Origin: Gammaproteobacteria bacterium
GTDB lineage: Bacteria; Pseudomonadota; Gammaproteobacteria; UBA6429; Thiohalophilaceae
DNA length: 64,000 bases
Direction of reading: 5' to 3'
Assembly: GCA_029880855.1 (NCBI GenBank)
Contig: JAOUNS010000002.1
Location: 124,001 to 188,000 of the forward strand
Shown here: piece by piece, positions 10,864 to 20,785 of the stretch
Layout of the letters: each line of letters opens with the position of its first letter
How positions within the stretch are numbered: position 1 is the stretch's first letter
Notes under the pieces: model-generated
The model's input: the letters and a program-made list of their open reading frames with translations, nothing else
Databases searched by the model: none
What the model was told of the DNA's origin: nothing
Program-made: the position numbers and the translations under genes

Positions 10864-11196
10864 CTACCAGCGCGCGGCTTCCTGCAACTCCTGCATGACC
10901 TCATTCAGTGCACTTTCATTGTTGTTAATCACACAGGCAATATTCCCCACACTGCACACTGACATGGCCGGCCCTTTGACTATCCAGCCACCGGGCGGTG
11001 TCCAGCCGTTGACCTGGGTGAACATGGACAACTGATCGGCATTCCCCTGCACCATCCGTTTGTAGTCCAGGGCGAATTTGGCCAATCCGGCCAATTGTTG
11101 CTCATCCGGCATGCCATAACCTTCCACCAGGGCGCCGTCATCACGGAACTGACACACCGCCATGACCCCATCTACTGCCAAAAGTCGTTTGATCAT
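10864..11196 (-). CDS. DUF2173 family protein, copy 1 (roadblock-like)
   Basis: A 110-residue protein, last of three tandem paralogues. It has the pattern of DUF2173, related as I recall to roadblock/LC7 folds: an N-terminal L.AVDGV.A.C.F..DG segment, a central helix, GW.V.GP..SVC..GN, and a C-terminal helix with NEVMQEL. I chose ATG 11196, preceded by GGGGGA, over an in-frame TTG at 11211 that would overlap the previous gene. Cysteines lie in CQF and SVC. The function is unknown; roadblock-like proteins often act as small adaptors or regulators of GTPases or complexes. Confidence 0.78.
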   Translation of the reverse strand: MIKRLLAVDGVMAVCQFRDDGALVEGYGMPDEQQLAGLAKFALDYKRMVQGNADQLSMFTQVNGWTPPGGWIVKGPAMSVCSVGNIACVINNNESALNEVMQELQEAARW

Positions 11197-11207
11197 GTTT
11201 CCCCCGC

Positions 11208-11546
11208 TCAACCGCCCAGTGCTGCGTAGGCCTTTTCATAATCGACCTTGTCATTGGGCAGGACAACACCGTATTCCCCATTGACGATGGCCGTCCACTC
11301 GAATCCGACCAGGGTAAAACCGTTCACCGGATAAAATCCCCCCATCCCGGTCATGTTCTCCCAGCCTCTTGCCTGCATGGTGGCAATCGCCATGTTCGCC
11401 ACACAAACATGGCATAACAGGTCGAGCGCGGACTCATTCAGATTACTGCCTTCCACCAGGCGGTGTTCCAGCAACTCACCGCCAGGCGTAAATTTAAATG
11501 CGCCAACCGCACCTTCCAGATTCATCAGACTTGCCACATCAGTCAT
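11208..11546 (-). CDS. DUF2173 family protein, copy 2
   Basis: The middle of three tandem paralogues, 112 residues. It keeps the family plan (L..LEGAVGAFKF.PGG at the start, then MTGMGGFYPVNGF, and a TAIVNGEYGV strand) but is the most diverged: the C-terminal NEVMQ helix of the other two is replaced by DKVDYEKAYAAL. A good Shine-Dalgarno GGAGGT precedes ATG 11546. The stop is 11 bases before the start of copy 1. It may form a heteromeric complex with the flanking paralogues; this is inference from tandem arrangement and divergence. Confidence 0.75.
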   Translation of the reverse strand: MTDVASLMNLEGAVGAFKFTPGGELLEHRLVEGSNLNESALDLLCHVCVANMAIATMQARGWENMTGMGGFYPVNGFTLVGFEWTAIVNGEYGVVLPNDKVDYEKAYAALGG

Positions 11547-11578
11547 ATACCAACCTCCAGCTATATTGTTCCTGGTTT

Positions 11579-11935
11579 TTATACCAAGGCCCCTTCCTGG
11601 TGAGGGACCTTGTCACGCATGATTTGCATCACTTCATTAATGGATGCCGCCGTGTTATCGAGAAAACAGAAATAGTTTGCAATAACGCAGACACTGAACT
11701 GCTGCCCCTGCACCATCCAGCCCCGGGCCGGCGCACAGCCGCAATCTGCGGACAGTGATTTCATCATATCGGTCTGCATGTGTACGGCCATCGTCGTCGC
11801 CCGACACATGATCGAGGCCATCCGCGCCATTTCTTCGTTCAGTTGTCCTTCGTATGAGAATCGATCACCGCGATACGAATATTCCCCTGCGGCAATCACT
11901 CCGGGCATCAAGGCCAGTTCACTAATGATATTCAT
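11579..11935 (-). CDS. DUF2173 family protein, copy 3
   Basis: The first gene of the three-paralogue operon, 118 residues. It shares GW.VQG..FSVCVIANYF and the C-terminal INEVMQIM helix with copy 1. It is rich in Met and has Cys residues in IMCRA and the CGC motif, which could matter for metal or redox binding but proves nothing. The ATG at 11935 follows GGGAAG. The upstream divergent region carries a direct repeat (11967-11990) that may bind a regulator of this operon. Confidence 0.75.
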   Translation of the reverse strand: MNIISELALMPGVIAAGEYSYRGDRFSYEGQLNEEMARMASIMCRATTMAVHMQTDMMKSLSADCGCAPARGWMVQGQQFSVCVIANYFCFLDNTAASINEVMQIMRDKVPHQEGALV

Positions 11936-11966
11936 AGACTTCCCGCCGTCACTGTCATAATTAGGT

Positions 11967-11990
11967 AAAATCAGTATTACAAAATCAGTA
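11967..11990. promoter_or_regulatory. direct repeat in the DUF2173/RDD divergent region
   Basis: AAAATCAGTA occurs at 11967-11976 and again at 11981-11990, with a 14-base period. Nearby TGATGT..ACATCA (about 11996-12013) is an inverted repeat. The 122-bp gap separates two divergent transcription units, so these are candidate regulator sites; no known consensus was matched. Confidence 0.4.
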
Positions 11991-12057
11991 AAAGCTGATG
12001 TATCCGGACATCAGATGCTATATCATCACATCCGGTTGAACCAAACAACTTAATACC

Positions 12058-12585
12058 ATGAATACCGACAGTACAACAAGCAGTACACCAAAAGCGAGCG
12101 TCTTGCGTCAACTGGCGGCCTTGTTCTATGATGGCCTGCTGTTATTGGCCATCGTTCTGGTAGCCCTCATTCCCGTAACCTTGATCACCAGCCAGGGTCA
12201 GCTGCCAAGAAATCATCCCGTCTTTCAAATCTACTTGAGCGGAATTTGCTTTCTCTATTTCGCCTGGTTCTGGACCCGTAACGGTAAAACCCTGGGGATG
12301 CGCGTCTGGCATATAAAAATCCAGCGTATGGATGGCGAATTAATCAGTTGGTCGCAGGCCCTGTTGCGCTTCCTGACCGCCATCCCGACATGGTTCATTC
12401 TTTTCCTGTCATTACTAATTCACTACGCGCCATTGAAAACACTGCCGGAGTGGTCGGCAGGCGCATCTGCCGGACCGTTGTTCATGATCGGTATGGTTAT
12501 GCTTGTTATCGATCACTGGCCAAACGGCTGGCGTGACAGATTGACCAAAACCGCTATCGTCCGCTCTGATTCGCGTCTCACTTGA
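12058..12585 (+). CDS. RDD family membrane protein
   Basis: A 175-residue inner-membrane protein of the RDD family. After a short cytosolic N-terminus (ASVLRQLAALFYDGLL) it has about three membrane segments, with the conserved loop W..NGKTLGM..W.I between the second and third. The family name comes from conserved Arg-Asp-Asp; here the first segment carries R..A..YDG. Some members are linked to ion or compatible-solute stress, but the role here is unknown. The 3' end overlaps that of lptG (opposite strand) by 8 bases. Confidence 0.85.
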   Translation: MNTDSTTSSTPKASVLRQLAALFYDGLLLLAIVLVALIPVTLITSQGQLPRNHPVFQIYLSGICFLYFAWFWTRNGKTLGMRVWHIKIQRMDGELISWSQALLRFLTAIPTWFILFLSLLIHYAPLKTLPEWSAGASAGPLFMIGMVMLVIDHWPNGWRDRLTKTAIVRSDSRLT

Positions 12586-13639
12586 CGCGACGCATAAAGA
12601 ATAAACTGAAGATCAAGACCAGCAAGGTGGGCGCACCTGCGCTGATAAATGGCGGAATGCCATACACTATGCCCATCTGGCCGGATAGTCGATTAACCAG
12701 ATAAAAGACCAGACCACCGAGGAAACCGGTCAGAATACGTTGACCAATACCCGCATGACGCAAGGAGCCAAGCACAAATGGAATGGCAATAAACACCATT
12801 GCGGCAATCGTCACCGGCATAAACACCTTGCTCCAGAATGACAGCTTATACAGCGACGTATCCAGGTTATTTTCTTCCAGATAACCGATATAACTTTGCA
12901 AATTCCAGATTGCCAGATTTTCCGGCGAAACCGACACAACATTAACCAGATCCGGACTCAGCAATGTCGACCATTGCATAGACTTCAGTTTTCTTACGGC
13001 GAGATTTTTTTCAAGATCAGTTATATCAACTTTGTAGAGGTACCAGCTGTTGCCGTCATGTTTGGCATGGCCGGCGCGGGTAATCTCTTTTAATTCATGT
13101 AGTGCACTGAAACGATATAAGGTAATCCCTGTCAGGCGACCATCTGTTTCAACACGGCGCACATTGATAAACGTCTCGCCATCTCGCGCCCACAGACCAT
13201 AATCTGTATTCAGACTGACCTCTGACGCCATGACCTTGACTCGTTTGAGTTTGGCATACTGCAAAGCCGGTGGCGCCAGCACCTCGCCGACAAACAGGGC
13301 AACGAGCACCAACACCAACGCGGTTTTCATAATTGATATAACCAGTTGCAGCGTGGTCACCCCGGCCGCCCTGATCACGATTAGCTCACTGTTATTGGCC
13401 AGCGTGCCCAAGCCCAGCATGGTGCCCAGCAGCGCGATCATGGGAAACAGTTCGTACATTTGCTGTGGCATTTTCAACAGGACATAACCAATGGCATGCC
13501 ACAATGTATATTGTGCCTGGCCGATATAATCGGACTCACTGGTAAAGTTGATCAATGCATCCAGCGCTGACAGTACCACCAGTACCGACAACACGCCTGT
13601 CGTAATAAACTTGCCGATATACCGATCGAGTATTTTCAT
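12578..13639 (-). CDS. lptG: LPS export ABC transporter permease LptG
   Basis: LptG pairs with LptF and LptB to extract lipopolysaccharide from the inner membrane and pass it to LptC and LptA. The 353-residue protein has N- and C-terminal membrane bundles (three segments each) around a periplasmic jellyroll domain. Family marks are the start MKILDRYIGKFI and FPMIALLGTMLGLG. ATG 13639 was chosen over an in-frame GTG one codon upstream. It follows lptF with a 6-base gap. The order lptF-lptG divergent from pepA is common in gammaproteobacteria. Confidence 0.95.
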   Translation of the reverse strand: MKILDRYIGKFITTGVLSVLVVLSALDALINFTSESDYIGQAQYTLWHAIGYVLLKMPQQMYELFPMIALLGTMLGLGTLANNSELIVIRAAGVTTLQLVISIMKTALVLVLVALFVGEVLAPPALQYAKLKRVKVMASEVSLNTDYGLWARDGETFINVRRVETDGRLTGITLYRFSALHELKEITRAGHAKHDGNSWYLYKVDITDLEKNLAVRKLKSMQWSTLLSPDLVNVVSVSPENLAIWNLQSYIGYLEENNLDTSLYKLSFWSKVFMPVTIAAMVFIAIPFVLGSLRHAGIGQRILTGFLGGLVFYLVNRLSGQMGIVYGIPPFISAGAPTLLVLIFSLFFMRRVK

Positions 13640-13645
13640 CACGGA

Positions 13646-14785
13646 CTAATTATTTTTGTTACTGCTGAAAAATCGACCAAACGTCTGCGGCCCGGCAAAC
13701 AGGAGCATCGCAATAATCAGCACGGCAAAATGAACCCACCATACCCCGATACTGTAATGAATCCTGCCCTGTTCAAGCCATACCCGTGACAGGTTCAACA
13801 AGTTGGTATAGATGATGTAGATCAGCAAGGCCAGTCCCAGCTTTGTATATCTGCCCTGCCGGGCGGAAGTCTTGCTCAGCGGCACGGCCACCACCCCCAG
13901 TATGATACACAGTAATATCGGTGAAACCCGCCACTGTAATTCGGCCATACTGCGATTCACCTGACTGTATTTTTCCTCGCGTTGTTTGCGATCATGGCGG
14001 TTTGCCCGCCAGGTATCCCAAAGCTGTGAAGTCGGAATCTCTTTTTGCCGGCGATTTTCATCCAGCAACTCCTTGTCAACCAGACGGATACCGTGTTTTT
14101 GAAAACGAATCACCAGATAATCTTCCGTACCCGGACGGCCTTCATAACGGTAGCCTTTTTCCAGCACCAGAAATCGGCTGTTGGTATTCGGATCGGTGTA
14201 TTGATATCCTGCCGCCGACGAAATTAATGTCTGATGATCATCCTCATCGCGCTGAATAAAAACATTGCGCAATCGGGTTTCTTCATCGCTGGTATTCTCG
14301 ATGTAAATCACACCGCCCCCGCCGGGGGTCTCCTTAAAGCGACCTGCCGTTAAAGCCTTTACATCGGAAGTCGCCTCGCCTTTTTTTATCAGAAAACGGC
14401 TTTTATCCTGTGCCCAGGGTGATAAATATATTGAGATAAATCCCACGATGAGGGCAAACACGATCGCCAGATTAATTACCGGTCGTAACAAGGTCAGCTG
14501 ACTGATGCCGCAGGCGGAAAGTACCGCGATCTCGTTATCCTTGTATAAACGACTGAAGGCCAGCAAGATGGCCAGATAAAACGACAGCGGCAGAATCATA
14601 TCCAGATTGGCGATACTCTTCAAACCGAGCAATGTCATAATAGTGTCGGCTTGCAAAGCACCGGAAGCCGCCTGGGAAAACAGTTTGGCCAGTTGTCCGC
14701 TGAACAGGATCAGAAACAATACCGTAGCGACCGCAACCAGTGTGGTGAAAATCTCGCGAATGATATATCTGTTGATGATCAGCAA
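13646..14785 (-). CDS. lptF: LPS export ABC transporter permease LptF
   Basis: The other half of the LPS-extracting permease pair. The 379-residue protein has three membrane segments, a large periplasmic beta-jellyroll (about residues 110-270) and three further segments. The start LIINRYIIREI matches the family N-terminus, but no ATG is available there: the best start is TTG at 14785, followed by CTG. The divergent gap to pepA (14786-14938) must hold both promoters. LptF is essential in LPS-producing bacteria, so low initiation from TTG may tune its amount relative to LptG. Confidence 0.93.
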   Translation of the reverse strand: MLIINRYIIREIFTTLVAVATVLFLILFSGQLAKLFSQAASGALQADTIMTLLGLKSIANLDMILPLSFYLAILLAFSRLYKDNEIAVLSACGISQLTLLRPVINLAIVFALIVGFISIYLSPWAQDKSRFLIKKGEATSDVKALTAGRFKETPGGGGVIYIENTSDEETRLRNVFIQRDEDDHQTLISSAAGYQYTDPNTNSRFLVLEKGYRYEGRPGTEDYLVIRFQKHGIRLVDKELLDENRRQKEIPTSQLWDTWRANRHDRKQREEKYSQVNRSMAELQWRVSPILLCIILGVVAVPLSKTSARQGRYTKLGLALLIYIIYTNLLNLSRVWLEQGRIHYSIGVWWVHFAVLIIAMLLFAGPQTFGRFFSSNKNN

Positions 14786-14938
14786 AATTGCTTTAAAACC
14801 ATATTGGGCGGGAAACAGCTGCGTCTATTCACATAAAGATAATTGTAATACTATTATATGATTCTGCCTACCGGAACGCCAAACCACCCGTACAGGCTTT
14901 AATTTTCGCATTACACCCAGTCCCCAGAAGGAGATTAC

Positions 14939-16426
14939 ATGGAAATCAGGTTCGACACCCAGGTCCCGTCCCAGGCAGAAACAGACTGTATTATTGCCGG
15001 TGTTCTCGAAGAACAGGGACTGTCAACCAGTGCCGAACAACTGAATCAGGCGACACAGGGCAAACTGGAAGAACTCTTCAAAAATGGCGATCTGCCTCTC
15101 AAGCCCGGCAAAACCCTCATGCTGCACAATCTGCCCGGCATCAAGTCGCGCCGGCTGTTACTGGTCGGTTGTGGCAAAGTGGACAAACTGAATGTCACCG
15201 CCTATCGCAAAATTATTACGGCTGCAATCAAATCGCTGGATTCGACCCCATGCCAATCAGCCCTCTGTTGTCTGGCCGAGCTTGATGTGCAGGGTGCCGG
15301 ACTCTACCGCCGGGTGCGTCTGCTCAGCGAGACCATTCACGACGCTGTTTACCGGTTTGAGCAATTAAAGTCGGACGACGAAGCCGAACCCCACAATCTG
15401 AACACCGTTGCCGTCGCTATCCCGGCCGATCAGCAAACCGGTATGGATTCCGCCTTGCAGGAAGGCAATGCCATCGGCCTGGGTGCGGCCCTGGCCCGTG
15501 ACCTGGGCAACCTGCCCGGAAATATCTGTACCCCGACCTATTTGGCCGAACAGGCGGCAAGCATCGCCGCCGGGTGTAAAAACATGACCGCCACCGCCCT
15601 GGAACAGAAAGATATGGAAAAACTGGGTATGGGTGCCCTGCTCTCGGTGACCCGCGGCAGCCGTCAACCTCCCAAACTCATCATCATGGAATACAAGGGC
15701 GGCAAGAAAGATCAGGCCCCCTATGTATTGGTCGGCAAAGGTATCACCTTTGATTCAGGGGGTATCTCGCTCAAGCCGGGACCGGCCATGGATGAGATGA
15801 AGTTCGATATGTGCGGCGCGGCGTCCGTCATCGGTACCCTGCGCGCGATTGGTGAGCTGCAGCCGCCGATCAATGTTGTCGCACTGGTTCCCAGCTGTGA
15901 AAACATGCCGGACGGCGATGCCAACAAACCGGGGGATATTGTTACCAGCATGTCCGGTCAGACCATTGAAGTATTGAACACTGACGCGGAAGGTCGCCTG
16001 ATCCTGTGTGATGCCCTGACCTACAGTGAAAAATACCAGCCCGCCGGTGTCATCGACGTTGCCACCCTCACCGGGGCCTGTGTCATTGCCCTGGGCAAAC
16101 ATCCGGCCGGCCTGATGGGCAATGATGATGATTTGATCAACGATATCAAATCCGCCGCCGAACAAAGCGCGGATCGCGTCTGGCAACTGCCGATCTGGGA
16201 AGAATATCAGGAACAACTGAAAAGCAATTTCGCCGACATGGCCAACATCGGCGGTCGCGAAGCCGGGGCCATTACCGCCGGTTGTTTCCTCTCCCGCTTT
16301 ACCAAAAAATTGAAATGGGCTCATCTGGATATCGCCGGTATCGCCTGGGATTCGGGGCAAAACAAGGGGGCGACAGGTCGGCCTGTACCCTTGTTGACCC
16401 AGTATCTGCTGGACCGTTGCCGGTAA
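14939..16426 (+). CDS. pepA: leucyl aminopeptidase PepA
   Basis: A 495-residue M17 dizinc aminopeptidase that removes N-terminal residues from peptides; in E. coli it also binds DNA at Xer and carAB sites. The active-site Lys lies in VGKGITFDSGG (about 264-274) and the signature NTDAEGRL is at about 347-354. Metal ligands are in this signature and in DEMKFDMCG. A strong AAGGAG precedes ATG 14939 at good spacing. It heads the + operon pepA-holC-coiled coil. Confidence 0.97.
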   Translation: MEIRFDTQVPSQAETDCIIAGVLEEQGLSTSAEQLNQATQGKLEELFKNGDLPLKPGKTLMLHNLPGIKSRRLLLVGCGKVDKLNVTAYRKIITAAIKSLDSTPCQSALCCLAELDVQGAGLYRRVRLLSETIHDAVYRFEQLKSDDEAEPHNLNTVAVAIPADQQTGMDSALQEGNAIGLGAALARDLGNLPGNICTPTYLAEQAASIAAGCKNMTATALEQKDMEKLGMGALLSVTRGSRQPPKLIIMEYKGGKKDQAPYVLVGKGITFDSGGISLKPGPAMDEMKFDMCGAASVIGTLRAIGELQPPINVVALVPSCENMPDGDANKPGDIVTSMSGQTIEVLNTDAEGRLILCDALTYSEKYQPAGVIDVATLTGACVIALGKHPAGLMGNDDDLINDIKSAAEQSADRVWQLPIWEEYQEQLKSNFADMANIGGREAGAITAGCFLSRFTKKLKWAHLDIAGIAWDSGQNKGATGRPVPLLTQYLLDRCR

Positions 16427-16439
16427 ACGGAGCTGTCGC

Positions 16440-16871
16440 ATGACACGGGTTGATTTTTATGTGCTGGAAAACAGTGACGACAAGGCGGCCATGCAGTTTG
16501 TCTGTCGTTTGGCTGAAAAAGCCTATCACCTGCAACACAGTATCTATATCCATACCGACAACTCACAGGTTTCCGAGCAACTCGACCAACTGTTGTGGAC
16601 ATTCAAACAGGGCAGCTTCATCCCCCATGCGATCTTTAACAGTGATGCGGCTGCCGCCGGCCCGGTGGTGATCGGCCACGATCACGAACCGGAAGAGAAC
16701 ACCGAGGTGTTGATCAACTTTTCACCCCGGGTGCCGGAATTTTTCAGCCGTTTCGAGCGTATTGTTGAGCTGGTGGCCGGTGATGACGCCAGTCGCAATC
16801 TGGCGCGGGAGCGCTATAAATTCTATCGGGACCGAGGCTACGCCTTGGAAACACACAATTTACCCGGCTAA
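16440..16871 (+). CDS. holC: DNA polymerase III subunit chi (HolC)
   Basis: The 143-residue chi subunit connects the clamp-loader complex to single-strand binding protein. Visible features are the start TRVDFYVLE, the LWTFKQGSFIPH strand-loop and the LINFSPRVPEFFSRFER segment, all typical of HolC. It begins 14 bases after pepA and ends 10 bases before a small coiled-coil gene, in the conserved order pepA-holC-valS. Confidence 0.95.
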   Translation: MTRVDFYVLENSDDKAAMQFVCRLAEKAYHLQHSIYIHTDNSQVSEQLDQLLWTFKQGSFIPHAIFNSDAAAAGPVVIGHDHEPEENTEVLINFSPRVPEFFSRFERIVELVAGDDASRNLARERYKFYRDRGYALETHNLPG

Positions 16872-16880
16872 ACTTCCTGC

Positions 16881-17366
16881 ATGGCAAATGACTCCGACAA
16901 GAAGCGCAAACTGGACGATGACAATGAATCACTGGTAAAGGCCCTTGAGTCCATCAAGACCCTGTTGGCCACCAGTGAAGACAAGCTCAACAAGGCCAGG
17001 GCCAGCATCGATCAGGCCGGCCGTCACGCCATGCGCGACGATCAGGATGTGCCGGTGCTGGACAATATCATCCTGCCCGGCAAGACTGCCGAAACCCCGG
17101 CGGTGCAAGAAAACACGGAAAAGCTGGATCTGAACGCTGAATTGATCAAAAGCACCCAACAGGCCGACCGTCTGATCAGGCAAATGAAGCAGGCACCACA
17201 GCCTGCTGAACCTGATGGACTGGACAAGGCATCACTGGCGGCCTTGCGCCACGAACTGGAAACCGAAATGCAAGAGCAACTGGCGGAATTCACCGCACGG
17301 CTGGAAGAGGATCTGAAAACAAAAATCCAGATTTATCTTGAGCAGTTGGCAAGACGCAAAAAATAA
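16881..17366 (+). CDS. hypothetical charged coiled-coil protein between holC and valS
   Basis: A 161-residue, highly charged and Gln/Glu/Lys-rich soluble protein with no domain I recognise. It starts with a Lys/Asp-rich stretch (NDSDKKRKLDDDNES), has a long helical region, a Pro-rich linker near residues 105-115, and ends in an acidic-basic coiled coil closing with RRKK. Similar small proteins sit between holC and valS in other gammaproteobacteria, so the position is conserved in kind. Its partner may be the polymerase complex, but that is inference. Confidence 0.75.
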   Translation: MANDSDKKRKLDDDNESLVKALESIKTLLATSEDKLNKARASIDQAGRHAMRDDQDVPVLDNIILPGKTAETPAVQENTEKLDLNAELIKSTQQADRLIRQMKQAPQPAEPDGLDKASLAALRHELETEMQEQLAEFTARLEEDLKTKIQIYLEQLARRKK

Positions 17367-17375
17367 CAGCCTGAT

Positions 17376-17406
17376 AACGGCCCGGCGGGTGACCCTGCCG
17401 GCCGTT
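17376..17406 (+). terminator. GC-rich hairpin after the pepA-holC operon
   Basis: AACGGCCCGGC (17376-17386) pairs with GCCGGCCGTT (17397-17406) apart from one bulge. It lies 10 bases after the coiled-coil gene stop. Only a short T-rich stretch follows (TTGTTCTGT), so termination would be partial. Confidence 0.55.
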
Positions 17407-17418
17407 GTTCTGTATAAT
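17389..17418 (+). promoter_or_regulatory. candidate sigma-70 promoter of valS
   Basis: A perfect TATAAT at 17413-17418 has GTGACC (4 of 6 against TTGACA) 18 bases upstream. Transcription would begin near 17425, about 37 bases before the valS GTG at 17462. The -35 box lies in the loop of the preceding hairpin. Confidence 0.5.
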
Positions 17419-17461
17419 TCCCGGCCATCAGCAGTCACTATCACAACAAGTAAAATATCCC

Positions 17462-20224
17462 GTGGACAAGACCTATACCCCTCATAATATCGAACAGCGC
17501 TGGTACGAAACGTGGGAGAAAAACCATGACTTCGCACCCGGCAAAGAAGGCGCCCCCTATTGCATTATGATCCCGCCGCCCAATGTCACCGGCAGCCTGC
17601 ACATGGGCCATGCCTTCCAGGACACCATCATGGATGCCCTGATCCGTTACCACCGCATGCAGGGTCACTCCTCGCTCTGGCAGGCCGGGACCGACCATGC
17701 CGGTATCGCCACCCAGATGGTGGTGGAACGACTGCTGGCTGCCGATGGCAAGAGCCGCCACGATCTGGGGCGGGAAAAATTCATCGAACGTGTCTGGGAG
17801 TGGAAAGAACACTCCGGCGGCACCATCACCCGCCAGCTGCGTCGCATGGGCGCTTCGCTGGACTGGACACGCGAACGCTTCACCATGGATGAAGGCTTGT
17901 CCGATGCCGTCAAGGAGGTCTTTGTTCGCCTCCATGAGGAAGGACTGATCTATCGCGGCAAACGTCTGGTCAACTGGGACCCGGTACTGCACACCGCTGT
18001 CTCTGATCTGGAAGTCATATCTGAAGAAGAAAACGGCCATCTCTGGCACATGCGTTATCCCCTTACCGATGGTTCGGGTCAACTGGTGGTTGCCACTACC
18101 CGCCCGGAGACCATGCTGGGTGATACTGCGGTTGCCGTCCATCCGGAAGACGAACGCTATCAACATCTGATCGGCAAGACCATCACCCTGCCGCTGGTGG
18201 GTCGTCAGATCCCGATCATTGCCGATGATTACGTGGACCCCGCCTTCGGTACCGGCTGTGTGAAGATCACCCCGGCCCACGATTTCAATGACTATGAAAT
18301 GGGCAAGCGACACAACCTGCCCATGATTAACATCATGACCGTTGATGCCTGCATCAACGATGAAGCACCGGAAGCCTATCGCGGTCTGGAACGCTATGAA
18401 GCCCGTCGCAAGGTTGTAGCAGACCTGGAAGCACAGGGACTGCTGGAAAAAATTGAAGACCATAAACTGATGGTGCCGCGTGGTGATCGTTCAGGCTCCG
18501 TCGTGGAACCCTATCTCACCGATCAATGGTTTGTGAAAATTGAACCGCTGGCCAAACCGGCCATCGAAGCCGTGGAAAACGGCAGCATCAAATTTGTACC
18601 GGATAACTGGAAAAATACCTATTTCGACTGGATGCGCAATATCCAGGACTGGTGTATCTCACGCCAGATCTGGTGGGGCCACCGCATACCGGCCTGGTAC
18701 GATGATCAGGGCAAGGTCTATGTAGGCCGCAGTGAAGCCGAAGTTCGCAAGAAACATAATCTGGGCGATCGCAACCTGAAACAGGATGACGATGTACTCG
18801 ACACCTGGTTCTCCTCAGCCCTCTGGCCGTTCTCAACCCTGGGCTGGCCTGCGCAGACACCGGAACTGGAAAAATATTATCCCACCAGTGTACTGGTCAC
18901 CGGCTTTGACATTATTTTCTTCTGGGTCGCACGCATGATCATGATGGGTATCAAGTTCATGGGTGATGTCCCCTTCCGCGAAGTCTATGTCACCGGTCTG
19001 ATCCGTGATGCGCACGGCCAGAAGATGTCCAAATCCAAAGGTAACGTCCTCGACCCCATCGATCTCATCGACGGTATCGAACTGCAACCCCTGCTGGACA
19101 AGCGCACCACCGGCATGATGCAACCGCACATGAAGGACAAGATCACCAAACTGACCAAAAAGGAATTTCCGGACGGCATCGCCGCCTTTGGTACTGACGC
19201 ATTGCGTTTCACCATGGCCGCCCTGGCCTCCACCGGTCGTGACATCAATTTCGATCTAAACCGCACCGAAGGTTATCGCAACTTCTGCAACAAGATCTGG
19301 AATGCGGCACGCTATGTTCTCATGAATACAGAAGGGGAAGACTGCGGCGTTAACAATGACAAAGTGGAACTCTCTGCGGCCGATCGCTGGATCCTCGCCG
19401 GCCTGCAACAGACCATACAAACGGTCAACAGCGCATTCAGTCAGTACCGTTTTGATCGACTGGCACAGGCCATCTATGAATTCACCTGGAATGAATACTG
19501 TGACTGGTATCTGGAACTCTCCAAACCGGTACTGATGTCAGACAACGCAAGCGCCGAAGCGAAGCGAGGTACACGCCGCACCCTGGTACAGGTACTGGAA
19601 ACCCTGCTGCGACTGGCGCATCCGCTGATGCCGTTTATCACCGAAGAGATCTGGCAAAAAGTCGCACCACTGGCCGGTGTAAAAGGCGCACGCACCATCA
19701 TGAATCAGGCCTACCCGCAATCAGACAGCGGCTTACTGGATGAACAGGCCCTGGCCGACATGGAATGGGTCAAGAGCTTTATCCTTGGCATACGCAAGAT
19801 CCGCAGCGGCTATAACATCAAACCAGGCAAAGCCCTGCCCATCCTGCTGCAAAACGCCGGCACACAAGATAAACAACGACTGGAATCCAACCGCCACTAC
19901 ATCGAAGCCCTGGCCAAAACCGAATCCATTGAAATCCTCGACAGTGATGATGCCCCTGAATCAGCCACTGCGCTGGTGGGCGAAATGAAACTGCTCATCC
20001 CCATGGCCGGCCTGATCGACAAAGACGAAGAACTGGCGCGACTCGGCAAAGAGATCGAAAAACTGGCCAAACGCATCCAGCAACTGGAAAGCAAACTCAA
20101 CAACGACAGCTTCGTCAGCAAAGCCCCAGAAGCCGTCGTACAAAAAGAACGGGAAAAACTCGCCGAAGAAAAAAGCGCCCTCGACAGTCTCAGTGAACAA
20201 AAGGCACGCATCGAAAAGTTGTAA
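17462..20224 (+). CDS. valS: valine-tRNA ligase ValS
   Basis: A 920-residue class Ia synthetase that charges tRNA-Val. The HIGH-type motif (HMGH) is at about residues 47-50, the KMSKS motif at 521-525, and an editing domain lies between ([17 protein letters not shown]). The C-terminus (about 855-918) is the ValS coiled coil that grips tRNA. The GTG at 17462 (then [11 protein letters not shown]) fits the family N-terminus; an ATG 19 codons upstream would lie before the likely transcription start. A terminator-like hairpin and a promoter precede it, so it is probably its own unit. Confidence 0.96.
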   Translation: MDKTYTPHNIEQRWYETWEKNHDFAPGKEGAPYCIMIPPPNVTGSLHMGHAFQDTIMDALIRYHRMQGHSSLWQAGTDHAGIATQMVVERLLAADGKSRHDLGREKFIERVWEWKEHSGGTITRQLRRMGASLDWTRERFTMDEGLSDAVKEVFVRLHEEGLIYRGKRLVNWDPVLHTAVSDLEVISEEENGHLWHMRYPLTDGSGQLVVATTRPETMLGDTAVAVHPEDERYQHLIGKTITLPLVGRQIPIIADDYVDPAFGTGCVKITPAHDFNDYEMGKRHNLPMINIMTVDACINDEAPEAYRGLERYEARRKVVADLEAQGLLEKIEDHKLMVPRGDRSGSVVEPYLTDQWFVKIEPLAKPAIEAVENGSIKFVPDNWKNTYFDWMRNIQDWCISRQIWWGHRIPAWYDDQGKVYVGRSEAEVRKKHNLGDRNLKQDDDVLDTWFSSALWPFSTLGWPAQTPELEKYYPTSVLVTGFDIIFFWVARMIMMGIKFMGDVPFREVYVTGLIRDAHGQKMSKSKGNVLDPIDLIDGIELQPLLDKRTTGMMQPHMKDKITKLTKKEFPDGIAAFGTDALRFTMAALASTGRDINFDLNRTEGYRNFCNKIWNAARYVLMNTEGEDCGVNNDKVELSAADRWILAGLQQTIQTVNSAFSQYRFDRLAQAIYEFTWNEYCDWYLELSKPVLMSDNASAEAKRGTRRTLVQVLETLLRLAHPLMPFITEEIWQKVAPLAGVKGARTIMNQAYPQSDSGLLDEQALADMEWVKSFILGIRKIRSGYNIKPGKALPILLQNAGTQDKQRLESNRHYIEALAKTESIEILDSDDAPESATALVGEMKLLIPMAGLIDKDEELARLGKEIEKLAKRIQQLESKLNNDSFVSKAPEAVVQKEREKLAEEKSALDSLSEQKARIEKL

Positions 20225-20287
20225 GGTTTTATATCAGACCGGAACACAACGCGAAGACGCGAAGAAAATATAAGATCATTATATATC

Positions 20288-20306
20288 TCACCCTCCCCAA
20301 GGGTGA
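20288..20306. repeat. TCACCCT/AGGGTGA hairpin
   Basis: TCACCCT (20288-20294), loop CCCCA, AGGGTGA (20300-20306). The words resemble the CCCTC..GGTGAGGG elements at 47219-47318 and a repeat type seen between genes in many proteobacteria. Confidence 0.5.
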
Positions 20307-20633
20307 GGGGAATCTATTCTCGCCGGCGTTTTTATAACGCAGAGTATGGGCAGACCGATGGTTATATTTCCCCCTAACGCTGTGCGGCTTTGCACTCTGT
20401 GCGGATCCACTGATTTCACTCCCTGCCTCCCGCGACATTAGTCCATCCATGGACGTCATCCTGTGGCGCACTGATCGATGTCGAAGTCGCTGTTCACAAC
20501 ATGCCTGTAAAGGGGAATGATCCCACCCCCGAATATCATGTATTAAGCAGGCTTATCCATAAACAAGAACCTTGCTGCGAGGATCAGCCCCATTATCGGC
20601 GAGTGGTTGAGATGAATTTCATCATCGATTAAT

Positions 20634-20777
20634 CGCGGCAGGGATGCCGCGCATTGGCAGAGGGGCAGGACGCCCCTTCTGCCAATGACAGGATGAAATC
20701 CATCGCAACCACGTTTTCGCCGACTGGGTGTCCTTTCTTTTGGTGACTTTTCTTTGGACAACGCAAAGAAAAGTCAC
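20634..20777. repeat. cluster of three strong hairpins
   Basis: Hairpin 1 is CGCGGCA-GGGA-TGCCGCG (20634-20651). Hairpin 2 is ATTGGCAGAGGGGC with GCCCCTTCTGCCAAT (20653-20686, one bulge). Hairpin 3 is GTGACTTTTCTTTG with CAAAGAAAAGTCAC (20743-20777), a perfect 14-bp stem with a 7-base loop. From memory, elements of this word type occur between genes in many gammaproteobacteria; not verified here. Confidence 0.65.
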
Positions 20778-20785
20778 TCGCCTCA

